From NCBI GenBank assembly GCA_025058055.1, contig JANXEU010000007.1:64379-101322 (forward strand): a stretch of 36,944 nt of DNA. Direction: 5' to 3'. The DNA is from Candidatus Calditenuaceae archaeon (lineage in GTDB: Archaea; Thermoproteota; Nitrososphaeria_A; Caldarchaeales; Calditenuaceae). This document shows, one piece after another, positions 30,053 to 36,944 of the stretch. Below the pieces are notes generated by a model. That model worked only from the letters and a program-made list of their open reading frames with translations. It was not told the DNA's origin and did not search any database. Position numbers and translations under genes: made by a program. Positions within the stretch are counted from its first letter, which is position 1. Each line of letters begins with the position of its first letter.

Positions 30053-30400
30053 ATGGCGAAGAACGTGGGAATAGACGTAACACCTCCGTCCACCGAGTGT
30101 GAAGACGAGGCCTGTCCGTTCCACGGCCACCTTAAGGTGAGAGGCATAATACTCGAGGGTCGGGTCTTCAAGAAGTACATGAGGAGGACGGTCGTAGTCG
30201 AGAGGGACATCACCATCTACATCCGGAAGTACAAGAGGTACATGAAGAAGAGGAAGAGGACATCTGTCCACCTGCCTCCGTGCATCGACGTCGAAGTCGG
30301 CGACACGGTGAGGTTCGCGGAGTGCAGGCCGATCTCCAAGACGAAGAGCTTCGTGGTTATAGAGAACCTTAGCAAACGGGGGGTTAAGGTTGGCGCGTAG
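30053..30400 (+). CDS. rps17: 30S ribosomal protein S17 (uS17)
   Basis: A 115-residue S17. TECEDEACPFHGHLKVRG, then ILEGRVFKKYMRRTVVVERD, RYMKKRKRTSVHLPPCIDVE and VGDTVRFAECRPISKTKSFV form the archaeal S17 OB fold. ATG 30053 is about 30 nt after a TATA-like box; an in-frame GTG at 30023 would lie within that box and is less likely. It restarts the ribosomal run after the MaoC insertion. Confidence 0.95.
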   Translation: MAKNVGIDVTPPSTECEDEACPFHGHLKVRGIILEGRVFKKYMRRTVVVERDITIYIRKYKRYMKKRKRTSVHLPPCIDVEVGDTVRFAECRPISKTKSFVVIENLSKRGVKVGA

Positions 30401-30824
30401 ATCGAGAGCCGTAGCTGAGGTAGGACTGCTGCTCGCCAAGCCGAACGTACCTAGAACCATCAACGTCGGTTCATACATCAACTGCACCGACAACTCTGGT
30501 GCACAGGTCCTTAGGGTGGTGAACGTAATGGGTGTTAAGCCGAGGTTGAGGAGACAGCCTGCTGCATGCGTTGGAGACCTGGTTGCGGTTACGGTGAAGA
30601 AGGGCGACATCGAGCTTCGGAGAAAGGTCCTTTACGCTGTCATTGTGAGGCAGAAAAAACCCTACAGGCGAGCGGACGGCACGTGGATCTCCTTCGAGGA
30701 CACGGCTGGCGTGGTGGTCACACAGGAGGGCGACGTTAAAGCGACCGAGATTCGAGGTCCGGTAGCCAGAGAGGCCGCCGAGAGATGGCCGAAGATCGCG
30801 AACCTCGCCTCGATCATAGTGTAG
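30390..30824 (+). CDS. rpl14: 50S ribosomal protein L14 (uL14)
   Basis: A 144-residue L14 with CTDNSGAQVLRVVNVMGVKP, CVGDLVAVTVKKGDIELRRK, VIVRQKKPYRRADGTWISFE and GPVAREAAERWPKIANLASI, all conserved. It starts at TTG 30390, overlapping the S17 stop by 11 nt. Confidence 0.96.
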   Translation: MARRSRAVAEVGLLLAKPNVPRTINVGSYINCTDNSGAQVLRVVNVMGVKPRLRRQPAACVGDLVAVTVKKGDIELRRKVLYAVIVRQKKPYRRADGTWISFEDTAGVVVTQEGDVKATEIRGPVAREAAERWPKIANLASIIV

Positions 30825-30834
30825 GTGTTGAAAA

Positions 30835-31233
30835 ATGAGAGCGACCCTCTCATCCAAACCGGAAAAACAACGAAAGCGCCTCGCGGAGTTGGCCAAGAAG
30901 CAACCGAGTAGGCTGATGGCTGTTCATCTCTCAAGGGACCTAAGGGAGAAGTACGGAAGGCGCTCTTTACCGGTCAGAGCAGGAGACACCGTGAAGGTCT
31001 TGAGGGGAGAGTACAAGGGGATAACCGCTAAAGTTTTGAGGGTGAACAGGAGGAAGCAGTTCGCCTACCTCGAAAACGTCACGAGGAAGAAGGCCGATGG
31101 AAGCAACGTCAACGTACCGATCCACTGCTCGAACCTGATGATAGTCAATCTCGATCTCGACGACAAATACCGTAGGAAGCTACTAGAGGAGGGTAGGGAA
31201 GGTCTGAGGGCTTGGAAGGGTGAGGAGAGCTGA
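30835..31233 (+). CDS. rpl24: 50S ribosomal protein L24 (uL24)
   Basis: A 132-residue L24/L26 family protein. The KOW motif is VRAGDTVKVLRGEYKGITAK, followed by LENVTRKKADGSNVNVPIHC and SNLMIVNLDLDDKYRRKLLE. Its stop TGA (31231-31233) overlaps the CTG at which eS4 appears to start. Confidence 0.95.
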   Translation: MRATLSSKPEKQRKRLAELAKKQPSRLMAVHLSRDLREKYGRRSLPVRAGDTVKVLRGEYKGITAKVLRVNRRKQFAYLENVTRKKADGSNVNVPIHCSNLMIVNLDLDDKYRRKLLEEGREGLRAWKGEES

Positions 31234-31949
31234 CACACCTGCGCCGTTACGCGGCCCCAGTCACCTACAAAATACCGGTCAAGGAGAAGAAGTGGGCACC
31301 GGTACCGAGACCTGGCCCGCATTCGAAGAAGTACAGCGTACCCTTATTGGTCATCGTAAGAGACTGGCTCAGATACACGTCGACCGCGAGAGAGGCTGAG
31401 AGGGTAGTCAGGGAGGGTAAGATCGTCGTTGATGGCAGACCTGTCAGGGAGCCGAGGTTCCCAATCGGGTTGATGGACGTCATCGAGGTACCGGACACCG
31501 AAGAGAAGTATAGGGTACTTCCCTTCTACAGGAGGGGGTTGGGCCTCTTGGAGATCGAGGGCACCGAGCTCGGGTTCAAGTTGGGGCTGATCGTCCGTAA
31601 GCACCACGTCAAGGGAGGGGCTCTGCAGTTCACGCTCCACGACGGACGCAACGTCCTCATCAAGGCCCCCACGGAGAAGGACAGAGCGATCTCTACGCAC
31701 GACGTGTTTAAGCTCGAGCTCCCATCGGGAAAGGTCATGGCACACCTACCTTTTTCAGCAGAGAAGTACGGCCTCATCTTCAGAGGTTCGAGGATGGGGC
31801 TGCACGGCCCGATCCTCAGCTTCGAGGAAGTCAGGCGATATCCGGCTAAACAACTTGTAACCGTCCATACGCCCGAAGGAATCATCTCAACCGTACTCGG
31901 GTACGTTATGGTTGTGGGTGAGGACAGACCATGGCTGAAGTTGCCCTGA
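31230..31949 (+). CDS. rps4e: 30S ribosomal protein S4e (eS4), apparent CTG start
   Basis: A 239-residue eS4. The frame opens after a stop at 31221 and reads GELTHLRRYAAPVTYKIPVK, the conserved eS4 N-terminus ('KHLKRLAAP'), then WAPVPRPGPHSKKYSVPLLV and the S4 domain with REGKIVVDGRPVREPRFPIG. There is no ATG, GTG or TTG between that stop and TTG 31347, which would remove about 39 conserved residues. CTG 31230 overlaps the rpl24 stop as CTGA and has GGTGAGGAG just upstream. By position and coupling it is the most likely start. The C-terminal KOW-like part (GKVMAHLPFSAEKYGLIFRG) is complete. Confidence 0.9.
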   Translation: MTHLRRYAAPVTYKIPVKEKKWAPVPRPGPHSKKYSVPLLVIVRDWLRYTSTAREAERVVREGKIVVDGRPVREPRFPIGLMDVIEVPDTEEKYRVLPFYRRGLGLLEIEGTELGFKLGLIVRKHHVKGGALQFTLHDGRNVLIKAPTEKDRAISTHDVFKLELPSGKVMAHLPFSAEKYGLIFRGSRMGLHGPILSFEEVRRYPAKQLVTVHTPEGIISTVLGYVMVVGEDRPWLKLP

Positions 31950-32479
31950 GCGGTCGACAAGCTCCGGGAGTCGCGAACCCGATGAGGGTGCTGAGAATAG
32001 AGAAGGTCGTTGTCAACTGCAGCGTAGGCGAGTCAGGGGTCAGACTTGAAAGGGCATCCAAGATCCTCGAGTCGCTCACCGGTCAGAGGCCATCGATCAG
32101 AAAGGCGAAGAAGACGATAAAGGGGTTCGGCATACACAAGGGAGAACCGATCGCCGTTATGGTGACGCTGCGACACGAGAAGGCCATTGAGTTCTTGAGG
32201 AGGGCATTCGAAGCGGCGAAGAACACTTTGAGGTCTGAAAGCTTCGACACTTACGGTAACTTCTCTTTCGGGGTGAAGGAGCACTTGGACATGCCGGGGA
32301 CCAGATATGACCCGGAGCTCGGGATGATCGGTTTCGATGTGGTGGTTCATGTCGCTCGACCCGGTCTACGTGTTCAGAACAGAAGGATAAAGAGGTCAAA
32401 GATCCCGGTCTCTCACAGACCGACGAAGGAGGAGTCGATCGAGTTCGTCCGAAGGGAGTTCGGGGTCAACGTCATCTGA
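31931..32479 (+). CDS. rpl5: 50S ribosomal protein L5 (uL5)
   Basis: A 182-residue L5. NPMRVLRIEKVVVNCSVGES, RPSIRKAKKTIKGFGIHKGE, YGNFSFGVKEHLDMPGTRYD and DVVVHVARPGLRVQNRRIKR are the archaeal L5 signature blocks. ATG 31931 overlaps rps4e by 19 nt; the more usual start with MRVLRIEKV lies 17 codons later (31982). It is the last ribosomal gene here; uS14 and uS8, its usual followers, are absent. Confidence 0.96.
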   Translation: MAEVALSGRQAPGVANPMRVLRIEKVVVNCSVGESGVRLERASKILESLTGQRPSIRKAKKTIKGFGIHKGEPIAVMVTLRHEKAIEFLRRAFEAAKNTLRSESFDTYGNFSFGVKEHLDMPGTRYDPELGMIGFDVVVHVARPGLRVQNRRIKRSKIPVSHRPTKEESIEFVRREFGVNVI

Positions 32480-32492
32480 GCTCTCCGAAACC

Positions 32493-32502
32493 GTAATTAA
32501 AG
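32493..32502 (+). promoter_or_regulatory. TATA-like box of the zinc-ribbon/SPFH locus
   Basis: GTAATTAAAG is about 27 nt before ATG 32525, so transcription restarts right after the uL5 gene. Confidence 0.55.
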
Positions 32503-32524
32503 TCAGGTTGGCGTTCACACCAGA

Positions 32525-33544
32525 ATGTCTCTGGAAGCTGCGCACTTGTGCGCCAACTGCGGTGCCCCGATCGACCTATCACCAGATGCGGTGATCGCGG
32601 TATGCGCGTACTGCGGTCACGTCACTTCACAGGAGGGTCCGGGTGTCGCTCCGATCCTATTGCGACCCGAGAAGGAATCAACAATTCGAGCGTTCATTGA
32701 GCGCTACGCGAGGAGGAAAGCGGGGCACAACGCGGTCATCAGAGACCTGAAGTTCCTGGTCGTGCCGATGTGGGTGGCGGAGCTTAGGGCTAGGACCAGG
32801 TACAACGGTTACAGAGTTGAGACTAGGACGATGAGAGTAGGCTCAGGTCGCAGGTCATCCGTGCAGACCTACAAGGTCTACGTGCCAGTGAGAGGAACGA
32901 TCGACGAGAGGGTTGCTGTAGCCGCGTACGGGAGGAAGTTCGAGACGATATTCGGGTTGAACGTGGTGAAGTCGAGCCTTCTCATGAGGTACGACGCCGG
33001 GAGTGAGGTCGATGTCGCTGCGCTCAGAGGTTGGGAGGTGATAAGCTCCGAGCTAAGCGAGCGTGAGGCCCTTGAAGCCGCGAGGACGACGATATCCGAC
33101 GAGCACAGGAGGAGGGTCGAGTCGATGACCACCAAGCTCTTCGACTGCTACACCGAGACGGAACCGATCTCCCTGAAGCTGGTTCTGTACCCTGTGGTTG
33201 AGGTGCGCTACGAGTCGGGTGGTAAGTCCTACAGGATGTGCGTAGACGGCGTTGAAGGCGCCACGCGTGTCCTCAAGGCCGAGCTGCCCATGACCTTTTT
33301 GAGGAGGTTGAGTAGGGCCGCCGCCGGCATAGCGTTGATTCTGGCCTCTGCGGTCGCAGCGATCTATCTTCAGCCGCTGATCGGGTCAGACTTAGACTGG
33401 GAGTTGCAGTTGATCGTCATAGCAACGCCGACCGTTACAGCAGCCATAGGTGGCCTCTTCGGTGCGACTAGGGCGACCGCCATTCAAAGGGTGGAGAGGG
33501 CCCTGGAGGAGGTGGACTTCAGGGTTCTGGGTGGTGGGGCTTGA
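32525..33544 (+). CDS. Zinc-ribbon membrane protein, YdjG-like, first paralog
   Basis: A 339-residue protein. The N-terminal ribbon is HLCANCGAPIDL and VCAYCGHVT (Cys9, 12, 27, 30). Two copies of a beta-strand motif with 'P-x-W/V' follow: LKFLVVPMWVAELRAR near residue 80 and LVLYPVVEVRYESGGKSYRM near 225. The C-terminus has two hydrophobic helices (about 262-286 and 296-316) with a short loop, then a cytoplasmic tail. It resembles the TFIIB-type zinc-ribbon membrane proteins of Bacillus ydj loci. The next gene begins at the stop codon (TTGA), so the two are translated together. Its molecular role is not known; membrane sensing or scaffolding is an inference. Confidence 0.8.
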   Translation: MSLEAAHLCANCGAPIDLSPDAVIAVCAYCGHVTSQEGPGVAPILLRPEKESTIRAFIERYARRKAGHNAVIRDLKFLVVPMWVAELRARTRYNGYRVETRTMRVGSGRRSSVQTYKVYVPVRGTIDERVAVAAYGRKFETIFGLNVVKSSLLMRYDAGSEVDVAALRGWEVISSELSEREALEAARTTISDEHRRRVESMTTKLFDCYTETEPISLKLVLYPVVEVRYESGGKSYRMCVDGVEGATRVLKAELPMTFLRRLSRAAAGIALILASAVAAIYLQPLIGSDLDWELQLIVIATPTVTAAIGGLFGATRATAIQRVERALEEVDFRVLGGGA

Positions 33545-34602
33545 TCCTGAGGAACTATCAGTGTCCCAACTGCGGGGCACTCCACGAGGTCAGGGAGGGC
33601 GACGTCTCCATCAGGTGCGGATACTGCGGTGTGACGTTCAGGACCTACGAGGACGAAAGACGCTTCATAGTGCCCGTTTATTACGACAGCAGCAGGGCCA
33701 TTGAGAACTTCCTGCTCTGGGCGAAGAAGCAGCTCGGATACGAGGAGACGTTGCCGATGGAGATCTCCCTCAAGGAAGTGAAGCTGCATTTCTACCCCTT
33801 CTGGGTTGCGACCGTGCACGCCTCCACCACCTTCACCGGCCTCGGCGAGGACGCGGAGTATTCCAGTCCTCACTCGGGAGGCTTCAGAGAGATCAGGACC
33901 GTTCTCAGGGAAGAGTCTGGTAGCTTCGAGCGGCTGATCAAGGTTGCCCTTCCAGCCCACGACGAGATCCCTCTGAAGGGCGAGATGATCTCTGTCTCAA
34001 GGGCTAGGGTCTACTTCAGCCACGATTACGTCAAAGGGCACGGAGGAGTGCTGCACGGTGCGACGCTCCGCAGGGAGGAGGCCATGAGGACCGCGGAGGG
34101 AATAGCGACTGATGAGCTGACAAAGTTGATCTCGAGGGAGGTGGTGAAGGTCACCTCGAGGAACGACCGAATATCGGTCGGTGAGCTCTCATTGGTATAC
34201 GTTCCGGTCTGGTACGTCACATACGGGTTCAGGGGGAAGAGCTACTTCGCGCTCATCGACGCATCGTCCTCAAGAGTGATTTTCGCGACCTACCCGTCCG
34301 ACCCGGTCGAGAGGGCTGCTTATCTGGGGGTCTCAGTTGCACACCTGATCGCGGGTATCGGAATAGCCTTACTCATATGGAGCGCCAGCTGGCTGGGAGC
34401 TGCAACGGTCGTGATAGGGATGGCCTCTGCGTCTGCCGTCTACGCGTACAGGGGCCTCAGTTCGACGAAAGCTCGGGAATCGGTTACGGAAGACAAGAGC
34501 AGGGATAGGTGGTTTCAGAGGATCGCTCGAATATCACGTTCTACTTGTGTAGAATTCTCGACGTGTTCGTTAGTGAGTAACTCATATATCAAGGACCAAT
34601 AG
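33541..34602 (+). CDS. Zinc-ribbon membrane protein, YdjG-like, second paralog
   Basis: A 353-residue paralog of the upstream gene with the same plan. Ribbon YQCPNCGALHE and IRCGYCGVTF (Cys8, 11, 26, 29); first strand motif LHFYPFWVATVHAS near residue 85; second motif LVYVPVWYVTYGFRGKSYFA near 220; then a hydrophobic pair (AYLGVSVAHLIAGIGIALLI with WLGAATVVIGMASASAVYAY). It starts at TTG 33541 inside the previous stop. Its last ~30 codons run into the promoter of the next gene (TATA at 34583). Shared architecture of the two suggests they form a heteromeric membrane complex (inference). Confidence 0.8.
   Translation: MILRNYQCPNCGALHEVREGDVSIRCGYCGVTFRTYEDERRFIVPVYYDSSRAIENFLLWAKKQLGYEETLPMEISLKEVKLHFYPFWVATVHASTTFTGLGEDAEYSSPHSGGFREIRTVLREESGSFERLIKVALPAHDEIPLKGEMISVSRARVYFSHDYVKGHGGVLHGATLRREEAMRTAEGIATDELTKLISREVVKVTSRNDRISVGELSLVYVPVWYVTYGFRGKSYFALIDASSSRVIFATYPSDPVERAAYLGVSVAHLIAGIGIALLIWSASWLGAATVVIGMASASAVYAYRGLSSTKARESVTEDKSRDRWFQRIARISRSTCVEFSTCSLVSNSYIKDQ
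34583..34590 (+). promoter_or_regulatory. Internal TATA-like box before gene 34614
   Basis: CATATATC is about 27 nt before ATG 34614 and lies inside the 3' end of the preceding gene. The second half of the locus can therefore be transcribed separately. Confidence 0.5.
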
Positions 34603-34613
34603 AAGATGGTCGC

Positions 34614-35150
34614 ATGGACGTAGAGCGCGTAAAAAAGGAGATGGGCCTCTTCGAGAGAATTCTCACGTACGTTCCGGGTTACAGGGGTTACAAGGAGAAG
34701 GAGCTCAGGAGGGAGACGGACATCCTCGTCAGGAGGAAGGTCAGCTCCGTTCTCTCGGAGGCCAGGGCCCTTCTCAACTCTCCTCTCCCCCCGTCGACCG
34801 CGAGGAGGCTTGCTTATGATCAGGACTCCAGGTTCTTCTTCGAGAACCTCAGGGCCGAGCTCGACAGGATCACTCAGAGGATGGACAAGGCGGTTGCCGG
34901 CTACGCAGGGCTCTTCGATGCGGTGAAGGTCCGGGAGGACAAGCTGGACGCGGTGCTCCGCCACGACCTCTCCCTAATAGAGAAGGCCGAGTCGATAAAG
35001 ACCTCGATCGCGGACCTCTTGACGAAGGAGTTGGGCACGGAGGATTGGAGAGGTAAGCTGGCACAGCTGAGGCAGGCAGTGGCCGAGTTCGACGGTCTCA
35101 TCGACGATCGGTCCAGGATCCTCAAAGGCCTGTCGGAGGTGGGAAGCTGA
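34614..35150 (+). CDS. Coiled-coil protein of the zinc-ribbon/SPFH locus
   Basis: A 178-residue helical protein. The N-terminal segment FERILTYVPGYRGYKEKELR followed by RETDILVRRKV is a pattern I associate with small conserved proteins near bacterial YdjI-type SPFH genes. The rest is helical with heptads (ELDRITQRMDKAVAGYAGLF, DKLDAVLRHDLSLIEKAESI). No membrane segment, no Cys. It may act as a cytoplasmic adaptor. It starts leaderless after an internal TATA box and overlaps the next gene by one base (TGATG). Function unknown. Confidence 0.75.
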   Translation: MDVERVKKEMGLFERILTYVPGYRGYKEKELRRETDILVRRKVSSVLSEARALLNSPLPPSTARRLAYDQDSRFFFENLRAELDRITQRMDKAVAGYAGLFDAVKVREDKLDAVLRHDLSLIEKAESIKTSIADLLTKELGTEDWRGKLAQLRQAVAEFDGLIDDRSRILKGLSEVGS

Positions 35151-36403
35151 TGCCTGCCTACAGGAACGCGGGCGTGGACTTAGAGGCGCTTCAGCGTAAC
35201 CTTGCTGAGCTGCTTCAGAAATCAGGATGGAAGGTGAACAAGCACATCCCAGGCCAGAGGAGCTTCCTCTTTGAGGTGAGCAGGGGCATGCTGCGAAAGG
35301 GAACGGTAAAGGTCGGAGGTACTCCGGATGAGGTCAGGGTCGAGGTGACAGGCCCGGACGAGCTGAAGGACCTTCTGGACCACGCGCTCGCGGAGTCGAG
35401 TTCCAACCCGAGCGCCATCATCGGATGGAGGCAGCTGGAAGCTCAAGAGTCGCTGCAGGCCCTTTCATCGACACCGTTCGGGAAGATGTTTGGCATTCCG
35501 GTGCCCCCGACGACCGCGCCCCAACCCGCTCCTCAACAAGCAACGGTCCACCAGCAACCCCGTCCCGCGCAACGCCCCAAGCTCGAGGCTTGTCTTCACT
35601 GCGGTGCCCCGCTCACCTACAACCCCGAAGAGGTTCTGGTGATCTGCGAGTACTGCGGTTACGCCAACAACCCCACCGGCGAAGCACCTCCGAGGATGTC
35701 GATGGTTCCCGCGACGCTCAGCGGATCTCAGGCGCTGACGATCGCCAAAGATTACGCGGCTAAAGGCATATTCGTGACGAGGGGGATGGTGGAGAAGGCC
35801 GTATGGGGCGAGATATGGACGGCATACGTCCCGATATGGGTGGTGCCGGTGAGGGTTTACGGTGACCTAGTGGGCGAGAGAGCCCTGTTCAAGACAAAAA
35901 GCGAGACCAAGAAGATGGCCCAAGAATTGGGGCTGGAGCTCTTAGGTGCGGCGCTGGGAGGACGAACTGGTAAGACGCTCGCGGACAGGGAGAGAAAGGA
36001 GTCGGTCGATGAGACGATCAGCGTGCCGCTGGTCGCGAGGAGGTCAGCATCCTATCAACCCGACCCAGAGGCCTTCAGGGTGCCGCTGGAGAAGAAGATG
36101 CCCTTCAGGAGGACCGGCGACGACGTCCTGAACGCGGAGATGGGCTCTGCGGAGGCCGTAGAGGCCGCGAAAGGGGTCGCGCTGGAGACGGTCAGGGCCC
36201 GATACACGACGTTGAAGAGGTTCAACGTGAGCGCTTACGAAGCAGGTGACCCGGAGCTGGTCTTCGACCCCTGGTGGTTCGTGAAGTACGAGATGTCAGG
36301 TCGGGAGTTCATGGTGGTCGTATCGGGCTCGACTGGTACCGTTATAGCCGGCCAGAGGCCATGGATACCGAGAAGGAGCTCAGGAGGTGGAAGGGTTGCC
36401 TAA
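35150..36403 (+). CDS. Zinc-ribbon protein with N-terminal extension, third paralog
   Basis: A 417-residue protein without obvious membrane helices. Residues 1-110 are an alpha/beta domain (LEALQRNLAELLQKSGWKVN onward). Then comes a Pro/Gln-rich linker (115-143), a zinc ribbon ACLHCGAPLTY and VICEYCGYANNP (Cys148, 151, 166, 169), and a C-terminal domain with the same two strand motifs as its neighbours: TAYVPIWVVPVRVYGD near 225 and LVFDPWWFVKYEMSGREFMV near 375. So the three proteins share a ribbon plus repeated 'P-x-W' domain. This one may be the soluble partner. It ends 8 nt inside the SPFH gene. Confidence 0.78.
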   Translation: MPAYRNAGVDLEALQRNLAELLQKSGWKVNKHIPGQRSFLFEVSRGMLRKGTVKVGGTPDEVRVEVTGPDELKDLLDHALAESSSNPSAIIGWRQLEAQESLQALSSTPFGKMFGIPVPPTTAPQPAPQQATVHQQPRPAQRPKLEACLHCGAPLTYNPEEVLVICEYCGYANNPTGEAPPRMSMVPATLSGSQALTIAKDYAAKGIFVTRGMVEKAVWGEIWTAYVPIWVVPVRVYGDLVGERALFKTKSETKKMAQELGLELLGAALGGRTGKTLADRERKESVDETISVPLVARRSASYQPDPEAFRVPLEKKMPFRRTGDDVLNAEMGSAEAVEAAKGVALETVRARYTTLKRFNVSAYEAGDPELVFDPWWFVKYEMSGREFMVVVSGSTGTVIAGQRPWIPRRSSGGGRVA

Positions 36404-36944
36404 GGTGATTCAGTGGGTCGGTGCCCGCGAGGGCGACATCGTCTGGAGGTATCCGATCGACGATATCGAGTGGGGCAGCAACCTGATCGTTGAGGAGGCC
36501 CAGGCCGCGGTCTTCCTCAGGGACGGTAAGGCGTACGACGTCTTCAGGGCAGGGAGACACGTGATAACGACCGCGAACCTCCCGCTACTCACGAAACTGC
36601 TCTCGAGGGTTGCAGGGTTCGACAGGGTCCCGTTCAAAGCGACGGTCATCTTCGTCTCACTCAAGCAGTTCCAAGGGAAGTTCGGCGCGCAGGGCCAGAC
36701 GAAGGAGCTCGCGCCCCTGAAGTTCTTCGGGAGCTTCTGGTTCAGGGTCGAGGAACCCAACCTCTTCGTTCAGGAGGTCGTGGGATCGCAGGGGGCCTAC
36801 GGAACGCAGCAGCTTCAGGACTTCCTCAGGGGCTACTTCAACGAAGCCCTCATCGACGAACTCAGTCAGCACGGCATCGCTGAAGTCTACGGCAGGCTCG
36901 ACGAGACCAGCTTCCTCGCGAGGAACGTGGTGGGAGCTGCGTTC
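36396..36944 (+). CDS. SPFH-domain protein (YdjI/virion-core type), N-terminal part
   Basis: The gene leaves the window at the right edge, with 183 codons visible. From TTG 36396 (AGGAGGTGG lies 5 nt upstream; GTG 36387 has none) it reads MPKVIQWVGAREGDIVWRYP, then LIVEEAQAAVFLRDGKAYDV and GRHVITTANLPLLTKLLSRV, the start of a YdjI-like SPFH protein. VIFVSLKQFQGKFGAQGQT, GSFWFRVEEPNLFVQEVVG and LRGYFNEALIDELS continue the SPFH fold. Such proteins form large membrane-associated rings or scaffolds in bacteria. The C-terminal part, often a zinc ribbon or GF-rich tail, is not visible. Confidence 0.85.
   Translation, partial: MPKVIQWVGAREGDIVWRYPIDDIEWGSNLIVEEAQAAVFLRDGKAYDVFRAGRHVITTANLPLLTKLLSRVAGFDRVPFKATVIFVSLKQFQGKFGAQGQTKELAPLKFFGSFWFRVEEPNLFVQEVVGSQGAYGTQQLQDFLRGYFNEALIDELSQHGIAEVYGRLDETSFLARNVVGAAF

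Noticed and set aside
1..36944. CRISPR arrays, insertion sequences, integrases or attachment sites
   Set aside because: No regularly spaced repeats, transposase-like proteins or long direct repeats were seen on reading the sequence.

Overview
The window reads as a single contiguous stretch of a GC-rich archaeal chromosome. The lineage evidence is consistent: an A-type ATP synthase B subunit, RadA recombinase, RNA polymerase subunits Rpo7 and Rpo11, Spt4, the archaeal exosome subunit Csl4, ribosomal proteins eS4 and eS27, RNase P Rnp1, GTP-dependent dephospho-CoA kinase and UPF0216. Many genes also have a TATA-like box about 26-30 nt upstream of the start codon, the layout of archaeal leaderless transcripts. 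The gene set suits the TACK side of the archaea. An Aigarchaeota/Caldarchaeum-like thermophile would fit, but that is a guess. I saw no tRNA, rRNA, CRISPR array, insertion sequence or integrase.

Layout. 0-6 kb: the end of a metal/corrinoid-binding protein gene, a methyltransferase-flippase pair, a DnaQ-like exonuclease, a small coiled-coil ORF, an asparagine-synthase-like gene and A-ATPase subunit B, then a divergent Lrp-type regulator. 6-12.3 kb: a probable frameshifted small gene, thioredoxin reductase, then a minus-strand ABC transporter operon (binding protein, permease, ATPase with an extra C-terminal domain) ending in an endonuclease V homolog that has lost a metal-binding Asp, preceded upstream by a TatD nuclease. 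12.3-17.5 kb: small zinc proteins, two metallo-beta-lactamase-fold hydrolases (one is RNase Z), acyl-CoA dehydrogenase, eS27, and the Rpo7-Spt4-dephospho-CoA kinase operon. 17.7-25.9 kb: B12-dependent ribonucleotide reductase, a zinc-ribbon coiled-coil protein, a chorismate mutase-aminotransferase fusion, UPF0216, RadA with a small partner, a possible EMC6-like membrane protein and an FtsJ RNA methyltransferase. About 600 bp of weakly coding DNA follows.

26.5-32.5 kb: Csl4-Rpo11, then part of the archaeal ribosomal supercluster (uS3, uL29, Rnp1, uS17, uL14, uL24, eS4, uL5). It is interrupted between Rnp1 and uS17 by two MaoC-fold genes on the opposite strand. The eS4 gene appears to start at CTG. 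Where uS14 would be expected after uL5, the locus switches to 32.5-36.9 kb: three related zinc-ribbon proteins (two with membrane segments), a helical protein and the start of an SPFH-domain protein. This resembles bacterial YdjG/YdjI-type membrane-stress loci and is the most interesting system in the window.

Functional links: the corrinoid/iron-type uptake genes could supply cobalamin to the B12-dependent ribonucleotide reductase. The translation, transcription and RNA-decay genes (Csl4, Rpo11, Rpo7, Spt4, ribosomal proteins, Rnp1, FtsJ, RNase Z) are grouped in a few compact operons.
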